Of a stretch of DNA of 64,000 bases, positions 41,488-49,404 are shown piece after piece (position 1 is the stretch's first letter; every line of letters starts with the position of its first letter). The stretch is taken from the NCBI RefSeq assembly GCF_963669205.1, contig NZ_OY769915.1, positions 1,152,001-1,216,000 on the forward strand. Direction: 5' to 3'. The notes under the pieces were generated by a model. That model worked only from the letters and a program-made list of their open reading frames with translations, was not told the origin of the DNA and did not search any database. The DNA comes from an uncultured Roseibium sp. (GTDB lineage Bacteria; Pseudomonadota; Alphaproteobacteria; Rhizobiales; Stappiaceae). A program made the position numbers and the translations under genes.

Positions 41488-41802
41488 TTATCCAATCGAA
41501 ATCGGACCGTAGGAGGTGCTCAGCAGGAGCAGGAAAAGCATGCAAAGCACGATTGCCGGAAAGGTCCAGTACAAGATACGGCGTTCGCGTCCAAATTTGG
41601 CCGACAGGAGAAAGTCATTCATGGCTTTGTTGGACCTTGCGATTTCGGTGGAAGCGCCACGATAGTCTTCAGAAAAATGGTATCTGAGAATGAGACGGAT
41701 GATAACGCAGAAACATATCAGGAAACCGGCAACAATGCCCATCGTAAGCAACGCAGCCGCGATCTGAAGTATGAGCGGTGATTGCGGTACCTCCGGCATC
41801 AT
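41488..41802 (-). CDS. Small two-helix membrane protein of unknown function
   Basis: The 104-residue product starts at the ATG pair at 41802-41797, behind GGAG at 7 bp. The longer open frame to 41892 would start almost on top of the cold-shock gene's terminator, which argues against it. There are two clear membrane helices (SPLILQIAAALLTMGIVAGFLICFCVIIRLIL and ILYWTFPAIVLCMLFLLLLSTSY). A charged loop (HFSEDYRGASTEIARSNKAMNDF) lies between them. I recognise no family. It sits between the repeat-rich IS region and the csp gene. Confidence 0.5.
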   Translation of the reverse strand: MMPEVPQSPLILQIAAALLTMGIVAGFLICFCVIIRLILRYHFSEDYRGASTEIARSNKAMNDFLLSAKFGRERRILYWTFPAIVLCMLFLLLLSTSYGPISIG

Positions 41803-41892
41803 CAGGATCTCCGGTGATTGGGAGTGAAAATTATAATCTGCGAGCTGACGCCGGTCAGCGTCCGAAAGAATAGGCGAAAAATTCAAAAACAA

Positions 41893-41915
41893 AAACGGGG
41901 CCGCATGGCCCCGTT
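41893..41915 (-). terminator. Terminator of the cold-shock gene
   Basis: Stem CGGGGCC/GGCCCCG (41896-41902 with 41907-41913) with a 4-nt loop, A-run on the left and T-run on the right. It can stop transcription from either side; the csp gene ends 44 bp away on the minus strand. Confidence 0.85.
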
Positions 41916-41958
41916 TTCAATTTGGCAGTTTGCCGGGTTCGAAACGAACCCTTCAGCC

Positions 41959-42171
41959 TTAGAGAAGCTCGAGCTGTGCAGCCTGTTTGCCGCGACCGCG
42001 GCGGTCGTCTTCGGCAACGAAGGAGATCTTCGCGCCTTCGACCGGCGCGCCGAGGCCTGCCTGTTCGAATGCCGTCACATGGACGAAGACGTCCTTGCCG
42101 CCGCTATCCGGCGTGATGAAACCGAAACCACGATCGTGGTTGAAGAACTTGATTGTGCCGTTCTCGCGCAT
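41959..42171 (-). CDS. Cold-shock domain protein (CspA family)
   Basis: The 70-residue single-domain protein has the RNA-binding motifs RNP1 (GTIKFFNHDRGFGFI) and RNP2 (DVFVHVTAFEQAGL). It ends with GAKISFVAEDDRRGRGKQAAQLEL. It binds single-stranded RNA and DNA as an oligonucleotide chaperone. The second aromatic (KFF rather than KWF) and RGFGF rather than KGFGF are common variants. Whether it is cold-induced cannot be read here. The start is preceded by AGGTTTCTCC-type spacing on the minus strand with a purine-rich GGAAAGG. Confidence 0.93.
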   Translation of the reverse strand: MRENGTIKFFNHDRGFGFITPDSGGKDVFVHVTAFEQAGLGAPVEGAKISFVAEDDRRGRGKQAAQLELL

Positions 42172-42732
42172 GGAGAAACCTTTCCGTTGATTGTGCGCCT
42201 GCGGGAAGACCTGCAGAGCGCGGATATACGAGAAGTCAATAAGAAACGGAAAGCTTGGCTATTCAGAGCAACGCTTTCAGAAGCGCCACCGAAATCAGTC
42301 TCACCGGGTCTTTCGTCATGTCCCGTACGGCGCAACGCGCGCCGATGAACGACAATGTAGGTCTGTGCTAAGGGCGTGGCAAGTGAAACTAGTGTGAGTT
42401 TTCACCGAAGCCCTGCGAAGTGCAAATTCCGCGTTACAGTCACCGCCCTGACCTTGTGTCCCGAAAGTGATGCAGATGGTGTCCCGTTGCCCCACGGCAT
42501 CTCGACCGGGCGGAGGGCTCGCGGCGTCCCAGTTCCGGGTGAGCGCATGCCTGGACAAATGACATATAAGGCCGGCCGGCCGGGAGGGGAGCCGGCCCTG
42601 AAACCGCTAAAAATACAAATGTGACACCTTGTGACCCCGGTCACAGAGATGGTCGAGGGGCAGCGCTATGGTCCTTTCATGAGCTGAGGCAGGGAAACAT
42701 TCAGGGCCTCGCAACCATGAAGGGACTTTAGA
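42172..42732. other. 561-bp divergent intergenic region between csp and the BA14K gene
   Basis: It should carry both promoters. At 42572-42601 a GC-rich hairpin (GGCCGGC and GCCGGCC arms) is present without a T-run. Several frames are open on both strands, but none has a convincing start or any recognisable domain. The csp leader on the minus strand could be long, as is usual for cold-shock genes. Confidence 0.45.
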
Positions 42733-43089
42733 ATGTTTAAGAAAATCGCGACCACCACCACCGCCCTGGCTCTCGTTGCCGGTGTCGTCCTCACCTCTCA
42801 GACCTCCACTGCCGAAGCCGGAAACGGCTGGCGCGTCGGTGCAGGCATTGCAGGCGGTATCGCCGCCGGTGCCATCATCGGCTCCGCCCTGGCGCGGCCC
42901 CGTTACGCACCGCCGACCTATGTTGCTCCGCCGCCGGCCTACTACCCCGCACCGGCTCCGGTCGTCACCTACCGTCCCGCTCCGTGGACCCCGGCCTGGT
43001 ACAACTACTGCCACGCGAAATATCGTTCGTTTAACCCGAACACCGGCTACTTCCTCGCCTATTCCGGTCAGTACAAGTTCTGCCGCTAA
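42733..43089 (+). CDS. BA14K family exported protein
   Basis: The 118-residue product has a signal peptide (residues ~1-28, cleavage near AEA-GN) and a glycine-rich membrane-like stretch (VGAGIAGGIAAGAIIGSALA). A proline/tyrosine-rich linker follows. The C-terminal BA14K domain is WYNYCHAKYRSFNPNTGYFLAYSGQYKFCR, with its two cysteines. BA14K was described in Brucella as an immunoreactive, lectin-like surface protein. The family is almost confined to Hyphomicrobiales and relatives and is often multiplied there. It is transcribed alone and is followed by a perfect terminator. Confidence 0.9.
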   Translation: MFKKIATTTTALALVAGVVLTSQTSTAEAGNGWRVGAGIAGGIAAGAIIGSALARPRYAPPTYVAPPPAYYPAPAPVVTYRPAPWTPAWYNYCHAKYRSFNPNTGYFLAYSGQYKFCR

Positions 43090-43188
43090 GCTTTTGAAGG
43101 TTCCGGAGCCGGGCCGCCGGCTCCTGCCGAACAAGGACAATGCGACTCAGCCGGTTCAGATGCGGCACAAAAAAGTGCCCCCCGGCGT

Positions 43189-43228
43189 CTCCCTGCAAGG
43201 TCTCCTCCCAACCTTGCAGGGAGTTTTT
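43189..43228 (+). terminator. Long perfect terminator after the BA14K gene
   Basis: A 13-bp perfect stem (43189-43201 with 43211-43223), a 9-nt loop and five T. It overlaps the last two bases of the convergent DUF188 gene. Confidence 0.88.
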
Positions 43229-43688
43229 ATTTTGTCCCGGAGATGCGCCTGGCGGCGCGCATGATGGTTTCAAGCTGGTTCAGAAACCTCGACCGGTCTG
43301 CCTTGGTGAAAGACGGGCCGCCTTCTCGGATCTCGCCGGTTTCCCTCAGATGCGTGTTGAGATCGCGCATGGCGAGACGCATGCCGATGCCGTCTTCGCG
43401 AAACGGTTTTCCGGTCGGACCGATCACCAGGGCCCCCGCCTTGACGCAACGCGCTGCGAGCGGCACGTCCGCCGTCACCACGACATCGCCTTCTTTCGCC
43501 CGCTCGGCGATCCAGTTGTCGGCTTCGTCCGGTCCTTCGGGGACGACGATCCGCTCGATCAGGTCGCCGTCCGGTAGCCGCATCCAGCTGTTGGAAACGA
43601 ATTTTATCTGGACCTTGTGCCGTTCACCGACCCGGACGGCTTCGTCCTTCACCGGACAGGCGTCCGCATCCACGAAAAGGATCGTCAT
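43227..43688 (-). CDS. YaiI/YqxD family (DUF188) protein
   Basis: The 153-residue product starts from ATG 43688 (MTILFVDADACPVKDEAVRVG), the universal start of this PIN-like family. Conserved acidic residues lie in DADACPVK, PEGPDEADNWIAE and VVTADVPLA, consistent with a metal-dependent nuclease-like fold, though no activity is established. GTPFREDGIGMRLAMRDLNTHLRE-type sequence follows. It starts in a 4-bp overlap with the HI0933 flavoprotein gene, so the two are coupled. Confidence 0.87.
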   Translation of the reverse strand: MTILFVDADACPVKDEAVRVGERHKVQIKFVSNSWMRLPDGDLIERIVVPEGPDEADNWIAERAKEGDVVVTADVPLAARCVKAGALVIGPTGKPFREDGIGMRLAMRDLNTHLRETGEIREGGPSFTKADRSRFLNQLETIMRAARRISGTK

Positions 43689-44908
43689 GGCAGTTTTCCC
43701 GCAGTCTCCGTTTTCAGATAGGTCGTGACGCCTGAAGCCGCGCGATGCGCCGTCGCAAAACAGGCCTGCAGCAGATAGCCGCCGGTCGGCGCTTCCCAAT
43801 CCAGCATTTCCCCGGCGGCAAAGACGCCGGGGATCTTCTTGAGCATCAGTGTTTCCTCAAGCTCGTCAAGCGCGATACCACCCGCGGACGAAATTGCGCG
43901 ATCGATCGGGTAGGGCGCCGTGCTGGTCAGTTTCACCCGCTTGATGCGCTCTGCAAGGGACCCGGGATCGTCGGGTAACGCACCACTTTCGTGCAGCAGG
44001 GCGATTTCTATGGGCTTCAGTTTGAGCGTCTTTTTCAGGAAGGTGGACCACGTCTGTTTGCCCCGGGGACGCGCAAGTTTCTCCGCAAGCTGACCGGCCG
44101 TCATCGCTGGGCGCAGGTCGATTTCAAGTTCCGCCGACCCAAGACGGCTGATCTTGTCGCGGATCTCGGCTGAAAGCGCATAGACCGCACCGCCCTCCAG
44201 GCCCTTTTCGGAGAGAATGGCTTCGCCTGGGACGTGGTGGCCGGCAACACCGAAACCGATACGTTTCAGTGGGACGCCGGAGAACCTGTCTTTCAAAAAC
44301 GCACTCCAGGCAATCTCGAAGCCGCAATTGGCCGGCCGAAAGGGGTTCATCCGCACGCCGCGTTTCTCAAGAATCGGCACCCAGGAGGCGGTCGATCCGA
44401 GTTTCGGCCAGCTGGCGCCGCCCAGGGCGAGCAGGATGGCGCGTGCTGCAATTTCGCTTCTCTCACCACTTTCCGTTTGTACGATCGCCGTGTTTTCGCC
44501 GGACAGCCCTGCGAGCGACTGCCGGGACCGGAGCGAAACGCCGCGATCCTGTAGCCGCCGGAGGAGGGCGCGCAACAGGGGAGAGGCTTTCATGGCGACC
44601 GGAAAGACACGGCCGCTTGAACCGACGAATGTGTCCTGCCCGAGTTCGTGGCACCAGTCGGTCAGGGCCTTGGGCGGCAACGCCTCGATCATGGGCGCGA
44701 GAAACGGCGCCGCCTCGCGGTAACGGCCAACAAACGCATCCAGGTCTTCGCTGTGGGTAATATTGAGCCCGCCGCGCCCGGCCATCAGGAATTTTCGCGC
44801 AGGTGAGGGCATCCGGTCGATGATCTCAACCTTCAGGCCGGCGGCCGCCAGCCGGTCGGCCGCGTAAAGGCCGGCCGGTCCGGCTCCGATGACGAGGACA
44901 TCAAGCAT
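43685..44908 (-). CDS. HI0933-family flavoprotein, TIGR03862 type
   Basis: The 407-residue product has an FAD-binding start (DVLVIGAGPAGLYAADRLAAAGLKVEIIDR) and the family motif KFLMAGRGGLNITHSEDLDAF. A C-terminal GVFAAGEMLDWEAPTGGYLLQACFATAHRAASGV is characteristic of the TIGR03862 branch. It differs from the HI0933 protein at 27354-28532 in the KIRISGGGRCN region (here RGGLNITH), so it is an ancient paralogue. The function is unknown. The DUF188 gene directly downstream may be a functional partner or just a polycistronic companion. Confidence 0.87.
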   Translation of the reverse strand: MLDVLVIGAGPAGLYAADRLAAAGLKVEIIDRMPSPARKFLMAGRGGLNITHSEDLDAFVGRYREAAPFLAPMIEALPPKALTDWCHELGQDTFVGSSGRVFPVAMKASPLLRALLRRLQDRGVSLRSRQSLAGLSGENTAIVQTESGERSEIAARAILLALGGASWPKLGSTASWVPILEKRGVRMNPFRPANCGFEIAWSAFLKDRFSGVPLKRIGFGVAGHHVPGEAILSEKGLEGGAVYALSAEIRDKISRLGSAELEIDLRPAMTAGQLAEKLARPRGKQTWSTFLKKTLKLKPIEIALLHESGALPDDPGSLAERIKRVKLTSTAPYPIDRAISSAGGIALDELEETLMLKKIPGVFAAGEMLDWEAPTGGYLLQACFATAHRAASGVTTYLKTETAGKLP

Positions 44909-45103
44909 GCAGCCTTATAGGGCGACTTGCGTTCACAACGCCACACCTGAATGGCCTTGTGAACCGGCCATCGCTTTGCGTGCCCGCAGCCGCTCCGTTT
45001 CGGCACGGCCCGGCAAGCTTTTGTTATCCCTCTCGTGAGAGCATGAAACGGATACAAACAGAGCCCGGCGGTGACCAGCCGGGTATCGGCGAAAGAGTGT
45101 TTC

Positions 45104-46297
45104 ATGGATGAGCCAGGCGACCTGATTGTCGTTGCAGATCATGACGAAGCCGTCAGGAGTGGCTTCGAACGCCTTTTCGGCGACCATCACAAGGTGGTCT
45201 GCTTTGCCGAATCCGAGGAAGCCCTGCGTTTTCTCAAGCAGAATCCGGCCACCTGCGTGATCTTTTCCTGCTACCACCTGCCGGGCAGGGGCGGGACCGC
45301 TTTCCTGCGCGCATCGGAAATGATCGTTCCGCAGGCGGCCCGTGTCATGCTCACGCGCGAGACATCCGCCGAGGCCATCAAGAAAGCGCTCAATGAGGCG
45401 CATGCCTTCATCTACCTTGAAAAGCCCTGTCCGCAGGAAGAGCTTGCCAGCGCGCTTGAAACAGCTCTCGCCCATCACAAGCAGCAGGCGAAGGACCGGC
45501 TGCTCCTGGAGCGCACGCTTGCCGGGTCCGTCAAGCTGCTGATCGACATGCTGGCGCTGTTCCACCCCGAAGCGTTCCGGCGCACCGGGATCGTGCGCAA
45601 ACAGGCTCTCAAGATCGCGCAGGAAGTCGGCATCCGCAAAACCTGGGAACTGGAGATGGCGGTCATGCTGTCTCCGTTGGGGGAAGCCCTTCTACCGAAA
45701 CAGATCCTGGCCCGTTACCGCGCCGCCCGTGGCCTGACGGAACAGGAGCGCGACGTGCTCGACCGGTCGCCCGTGCAGACCCGCGACCTGTTGCAGAACA
45801 TTCCGCATCTGGAAAAGGTGTCCGAGTTTCTTTACCTGTCCGCGCGCGGCTTCGACGGGTCCGGCTTTCCGAAAGACGGTCCGACCGGCGAGGACATTCC
45901 GATGATCTCGCGCATCCTGAAGCTGCTGACGGATCTGTGGTATGCCAGTCCGGAAGGCGGGCCGGATGCCGCTGCCTTCGAGGCGCTGGCGATCAAGCGG
46001 ACGAAGTATGACCAGAAGCTTCTGGATATCGCCAGAAAAGTGCTCCTGGAAGAGGGCTTGGAGGACCGCAGCGGGCAGATATCCGAGTGCAACATCCACT
46101 CGCTGAGACCTGGAGATATTCTCGTCGATGATGTGCTTACGGAGACCAGTCACGAACTTGTCCTGTCCCGCGATCACACCCTGACGCCGACCACCATTCG
46201 CCGCCTGGAACACTTCCACCACACCACCGGCGTGCGTCAGCCGATCCGGGTCGAACGGCATGCGGTGCTGAAGGAGGCACTGGACGCGACGGGTTAG
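45104..46297 (+). CDS. Degenerate receiver plus degenerate HD-GYP domain protein
   Basis: The 397-residue product starts from ATG 45104. Residues ~5-125 have the receiver fold (LIVVADHDEAVRSGFERLF, VMLTRETS, FIYLEKPCPQEEL), but the phosphorylatable Asp is replaced (VIFSCYHLPG, Cys56). Residues ~145-320 align with HD-GYP phosphodiesterases. The HD pair reads SP (AVMLSPLGEALLP), the HHE region reads LSA (YLSARGFDGSGFP), and only the GYP-like GFP end remains. It should therefore be neither phosphorylated nor active as a c-di-GMP hydrolase. A regulatory or binding role is an inference. Confidence 0.75.
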   Translation: MDEPGDLIVVADHDEAVRSGFERLFGDHHKVVCFAESEEALRFLKQNPATCVIFSCYHLPGRGGTAFLRASEMIVPQAARVMLTRETSAEAIKKALNEAHAFIYLEKPCPQEELASALETALAHHKQQAKDRLLLERTLAGSVKLLIDMLALFHPEAFRRTGIVRKQALKIAQEVGIRKTWELEMAVMLSPLGEALLPKQILARYRAARGLTEQERDVLDRSPVQTRDLLQNIPHLEKVSEFLYLSARGFDGSGFPKDGPTGEDIPMISRILKLLTDLWYASPEGGPDAAAFEALAIKRTKYDQKLLDIARKVLLEEGLEDRSGQISECNIHSLRPGDILVDDVLTETSHELVLSRDHTLTPTTIRRLEHFHHTTGVRQPIRVERHAVLKEALDATG

Positions 46298-46333
46298 GGC
46301 CAGGTTGGGCCCTTTCGCTGAGAGCGCCGGGGC

Positions 46334-47119
46334 CTACTCGCCTTCCTTTTCAAGCAGCTCCGCTTCATACGCTTTCGCGACGCGCAGAAACCGTGCGTGG
46401 GCGTAGTTCACGGACAGGATGAACCCCCACCAGCCGTATTTTCGGTATTTGCGCACGAAATACGCCTTGAAGAAACTCACAGGAAACTCCGTCAGCAGGC
46501 GGCTCCGGGCCAGTTTGCGCCCGCGCGCGCGCATGTCTTCCACCTGCATGCCCGAGTAGCGGTTGTACTTGCCGACCTGGAAATCGAGTGAGCGGATCGA
46601 GCGATGCGCCATGATCCCCGCAAGGTTGTCGATCGTGGCGCCCTCGTCAGGCCGCACCGTATCGTGAACGGTCGATGCGGAGAAACGCCCTTTCCTGCGG
46701 TCGTAAAGGCGGATCTGATGATAGCCGTAGGCCCAGGGCGCGGGTGCCACTTCGTGGGCATACATGTCCCGGATCATGATGCGCCAGCCGTCGGCCGCCC
46801 CGTAGCTGCCGTCGGCGAATTTCAACCTGATTTCGTCGGCAAGCTCGGGCGTGACTTCCTCGTCCGCGTCGAGATTGAGCAGCCAGTCGTTGCGGCATTG
46901 CTCTTCGCCGTAGCGCTTTTGCGCGCCATATCCCTTCCAGTCATGGTGCACCACCCGCGCACCAAGCTTTTCGGCAACGGCCACCGTGTCGTCGGTCGAG
47001 CCGCTGTCGATGACGATCACCTCGTCGACCCAGTCGACAACGCTCAGGATCGGCCGGCTGATCCGGTCGGCTTCGTTCTTGGAAATGATGAACGCGGACA
47101 GGGGCAGGCGGTCGGTCAT
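46334..47119 (-). CDS. Family 2 glycosyltransferase (WaaE/LgtF-like)
   Basis: The 261-residue product has a GT-A fold: LSAFIISKNEADRISRPILSVVDWVDEVIVIDSGSTDDTVAVAEKLG at the N-terminus, then NDWLLNLDADEEVTPELADEIR with the DxD motif. A membrane-associated C-terminus follows (FFKAYFVRKYRKYGWWGFILSVNYAHARFLRVAKAYE). This is the WaaE/KdtX/LgtF pattern, beta-glucosyl transfer to the lipopolysaccharide inner core at the cytoplasmic face of the inner membrane. No other LPS genes are adjacent, so acceptor and sugar remain inferred. Confidence 0.85.
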   Translation of the reverse strand: MTDRLPLSAFIISKNEADRISRPILSVVDWVDEVIVIDSGSTDDTVAVAEKLGARVVHHDWKGYGAQKRYGEEQCRNDWLLNLDADEEVTPELADEIRLKFADGSYGAADGWRIMIRDMYAHEVAPAPWAYGYHQIRLYDRRKGRFSASTVHDTVRPDEGATIDNLAGIMAHRSIRSLDFQVGKYNRYSGMQVEDMRARGRKLARSRLLTEFPVSFFKAYFVRKYRKYGWWGFILSVNYAHARFLRVAKAYEAELLEKEGE

Positions 47120-47206
47120 TCAGGGTCCGGCAACGTGTCTAAAGGAGCCGGACAGTATCCGGTGCGCCTTTTTAGCCGCACCGGGTCATGATTTGAAGCA
47201 GGGAAT

Positions 47207-48877
47207 TCAGGATTTCACCCTGGCAAAGCATGCGTCCAGTCCTTGAAGGGAAATCTTGCCGCCATCGGCTGTTCCGGTGAAACCGGGTGCTTCGAGGTTT
47301 TCAAGGGCAAGTCCGTCCAGCGTGATGCTCGCCGGTTCGGCCGACAGATTGAAGGCGCACAGGATGGTCTCGTCGTTGAAACTCCGGGTGAAGACCAGCG
47401 TGTCGCCGGGGCTTTCCAGGAAGACCATGTCGCCCTTCCTGAGCGGCATCCTGTTCTGCCGCCAGGCGAAAAAGGCACGGTTGCGGTTCAGGATCGAGCC
47501 TGCGTCCTTGTCTTGCTCGTAGGCGGCCAGCTTCAGGTGTTCGCTGGCGACCGGCAACCAGGGTTCGGCTTCGGAAAACCCGCCATTGGCGTTGTTTTTC
47601 ACCCACGGCATTGGTGTGCGGCAGCCGTCGCGGCCCTTGTATTCCGGCCAGAAGCGGATGCCGTACGGGTCTTGAAGCTTTTCAAACGGCACCTCGACCT
47701 GGGGCAGGCCAAGCTCTTCGCCCTGGTAGAGACAGGGCGTGCCGCGCAGGCTTGCGCAGAGTGCCGCTCCGAGTGGCGCGAACCTGGCAAGGTCCTTGCC
47801 GTCGCCCCAGCGGCTGGCGACCCTTTGGACATCGTGATTGGACAGCGCCCAGCTGGCCCAGCCCGAGCCGATACCGGCATTCATTTCCTCGACGATCCGC
47901 CGGATGTAGGCCGCCGAGTGCTGCGGTGTCAGCAGATCGAAGCTGTAGGCCATGTGAATGCGCTTGTTCTCTTCCGTGTAGGACGCCGTCAGCTCGACCG
48001 CCTGACCGTCCGCGCCGATTTCGCCGACGGACGTTGCGCCCGGATACCTGTCGAGCAGCGCCCGGAACCGTTCGAGAAAGGCAAGGTTCTCGGGCCGGGT
48101 CTTGTCATAGATATGATCCTGAAACCCGTAAGGGTTGGTCGGATCGACCGTGGACGGTGCTTCGTCTGAGCCGAGCGGAGGGTTGTCCCGCAGCTCCGCG
48201 TCGTGGAAATAGAAGTTCACCGTGTCAAGGCGGAAGCCGTCCACGCCGCGATCGAGCCAGAACCGGGCCACATCCAGAACCGCGTCCTGAACGTCCCTGT
48301 TGTGAAAGTTGAGATCCGGCTGGCTGGTCAGAAAATTGTGCATGTAGAACTGGCAGCGGCGGCTGTCCCACTCCCAGGCCGGACCGCCGAACAGCGAAAG
48401 CCAGTTGTTGGGCGGTGTCCCGTCGGGCTTGCTGTCGGCCCAGACATACCAGTCCGCCTTGGTGTTTTCCTTCGAAGACCGGCTTTCCTTGAACCAGGCG
48501 TGCTGATCGGACGTGTGCGAAATGACAAGGTCGATCATGACCTTCAGCCCGCGTTCGTGCGCGGCGCGGGTCATGCGGTCGAAATCGGCGAGCGACCCGA
48601 ACATCGGATCGACATCTTCATAGTCGGAAACGTCGTAGCCGAAGTCGTCCATGGGAGAGGTGAAGAACGGCGACAGCCAGATGGCATCGACCCCGAGCGA
48701 GGCGATGTAATCCATGCGCTCGGTGACGCCGTTGAGGTCGCCGATACCGTCATTGTTGGAATCGTTAAAGGAGCGCGGATAGATCTGGTAGATCACCGCA
48801 CCCCGCCACCAGTCCCGGTCCCCGGTCGTTTTCTCGGGCATGACGGCCTCCTGGCCGGTTTCGGCTTCTTCAAACAT
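47207..48877 (-). CDS. GH13 alpha-glucosidase
   Basis: This 556-residue cytoplasmic enzyme (no signal peptide) has all GH13 motifs: GLKVMIDLVISHTSDQH (region I), GFRLDTVNFYFHDA (region II, nucleophile Asp), TSVGEIGADG (region III, acid Glu) and WALSNHDVQR (region IV). The IYQIYPRSFNDSNNDGIGDLNGV start is that of oligo-1,6-glucosidase/alpha-glucosidase (AglA) rather than alpha-amylase. It hydrolyses alpha-glucosides such as maltose, sucrose or trehalose-type substrates after import. No transporter is adjacent. A perfect LacI-type palindrome 35 bp upstream suggests sugar induction. The ATG at 48877 has GGAG at 7 bp. Confidence 0.9.
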   Translation of the reverse strand: MFEEAETGQEAVMPEKTTGDRDWWRGAVIYQIYPRSFNDSNNDGIGDLNGVTERMDYIASLGVDAIWLSPFFTSPMDDFGYDVSDYEDVDPMFGSLADFDRMTRAAHERGLKVMIDLVISHTSDQHAWFKESRSSKENTKADWYVWADSKPDGTPPNNWLSLFGGPAWEWDSRRCQFYMHNFLTSQPDLNFHNRDVQDAVLDVARFWLDRGVDGFRLDTVNFYFHDAELRDNPPLGSDEAPSTVDPTNPYGFQDHIYDKTRPENLAFLERFRALLDRYPGATSVGEIGADGQAVELTASYTEENKRIHMAYSFDLLTPQHSAAYIRRIVEEMNAGIGSGWASWALSNHDVQRVASRWGDGKDLARFAPLGAALCASLRGTPCLYQGEELGLPQVEVPFEKLQDPYGIRFWPEYKGRDGCRTPMPWVKNNANGGFSEAEPWLPVASEHLKLAAYEQDKDAGSILNRNRAFFAWRQNRMPLRKGDMVFLESPGDTLVFTRSFNDETILCAFNLSAEPASITLDGLALENLEAPGFTGTADGGKISLQGLDACFARVKS

Positions 48878-48911
48878 TGCCGGTCTCCGTTCCGCGTCTT
48901 GCGGGATGTGA

Positions 48912-48929
48912 ATTCAAAGCGCTTTGAAT
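48912..48929. promoter_or_regulatory. LacI-type operator upstream of the alpha-glucosidase gene
   Basis: The 18-bp perfect palindrome ATTCAAAGCGCTTTGAAT with a central CG pair has the form bound by LacI-family sugar repressors. It lies 35 bp before the start codon on the minus strand, within or next to the promoter. Confidence 0.75.
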
Positions 48930-49027
48930 GGCTATATGCCGCGGATCGCGAGGTCAAGTTACAACGCGCGAAAAGTCGTGTTCAGGGGGCAGGAATCTGC
49001 TCCTTGAGCCCCGTGACCCTGTTGAAA

Positions 49028-49060
49028 AGAAAAACGCCGACCCCCTGATCAGGGCCGGCG
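49028..49060 (-). terminator. Orphan minus-strand terminator
   Basis: Interrupted stem (CGCCG/CGGCG outer, CCC/GGG inner; 49035-49060) followed on the minus strand by TTTTTCTTTT. No minus-strand protein gene ends here: the nearest upstream feature is an AT-rich gap. It insulates the alpha-glucosidase promoter from the right. Confidence 0.65.
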
Positions 49061-49208
49061 AAACGCGACAGAATTGCCTCAAAAGAAGAAATTGTTTTGA
49101 ACAGCGCCACTGCTAAGCGACCGGCATGACGGTCGTGTGAACAAAATATTAAAAACGGCGTTTTTTGTCCGATCGAGCGCTTCTCGGGTGAAGATGTAGA
49201 TTTAAGAA
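49028..49208 (-). ncRNA. Candidate small RNA on the minus strand
   Basis: A promoter-like pair, TTGAAT (49238-49243 on the minus strand) and ATATTT (49215-49220) with 17 bp between, would start an RNA near 49208. The orphan terminator at 49028-49060 would end it at about 180 nt. The interval contains a GACCG/CGGTC hairpin (49119-49134) and no open frame with a ribosome-binding site. The AT-rich context makes chance promoters likely, so this is only a candidate. Confidence 0.3.
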
Positions 49209-49404
49209 AGATCAAAATATTGAAATTTCAAAAGAAAATTCAAAACAATGACGTTTAGGTCAATTTCTTGTTGCAATACGTGTTTGAAGCTGGGAGTGTC
49301 CGGTGTAGCGAAGGTCCCATATGGTAGGGGAAAGGCTGTTTGCCGCGCTTGAAACAGCTGCGGGACGCTTTTCTTCGCCACAGGATGCAACTGGAGGATA
49401 TCTC

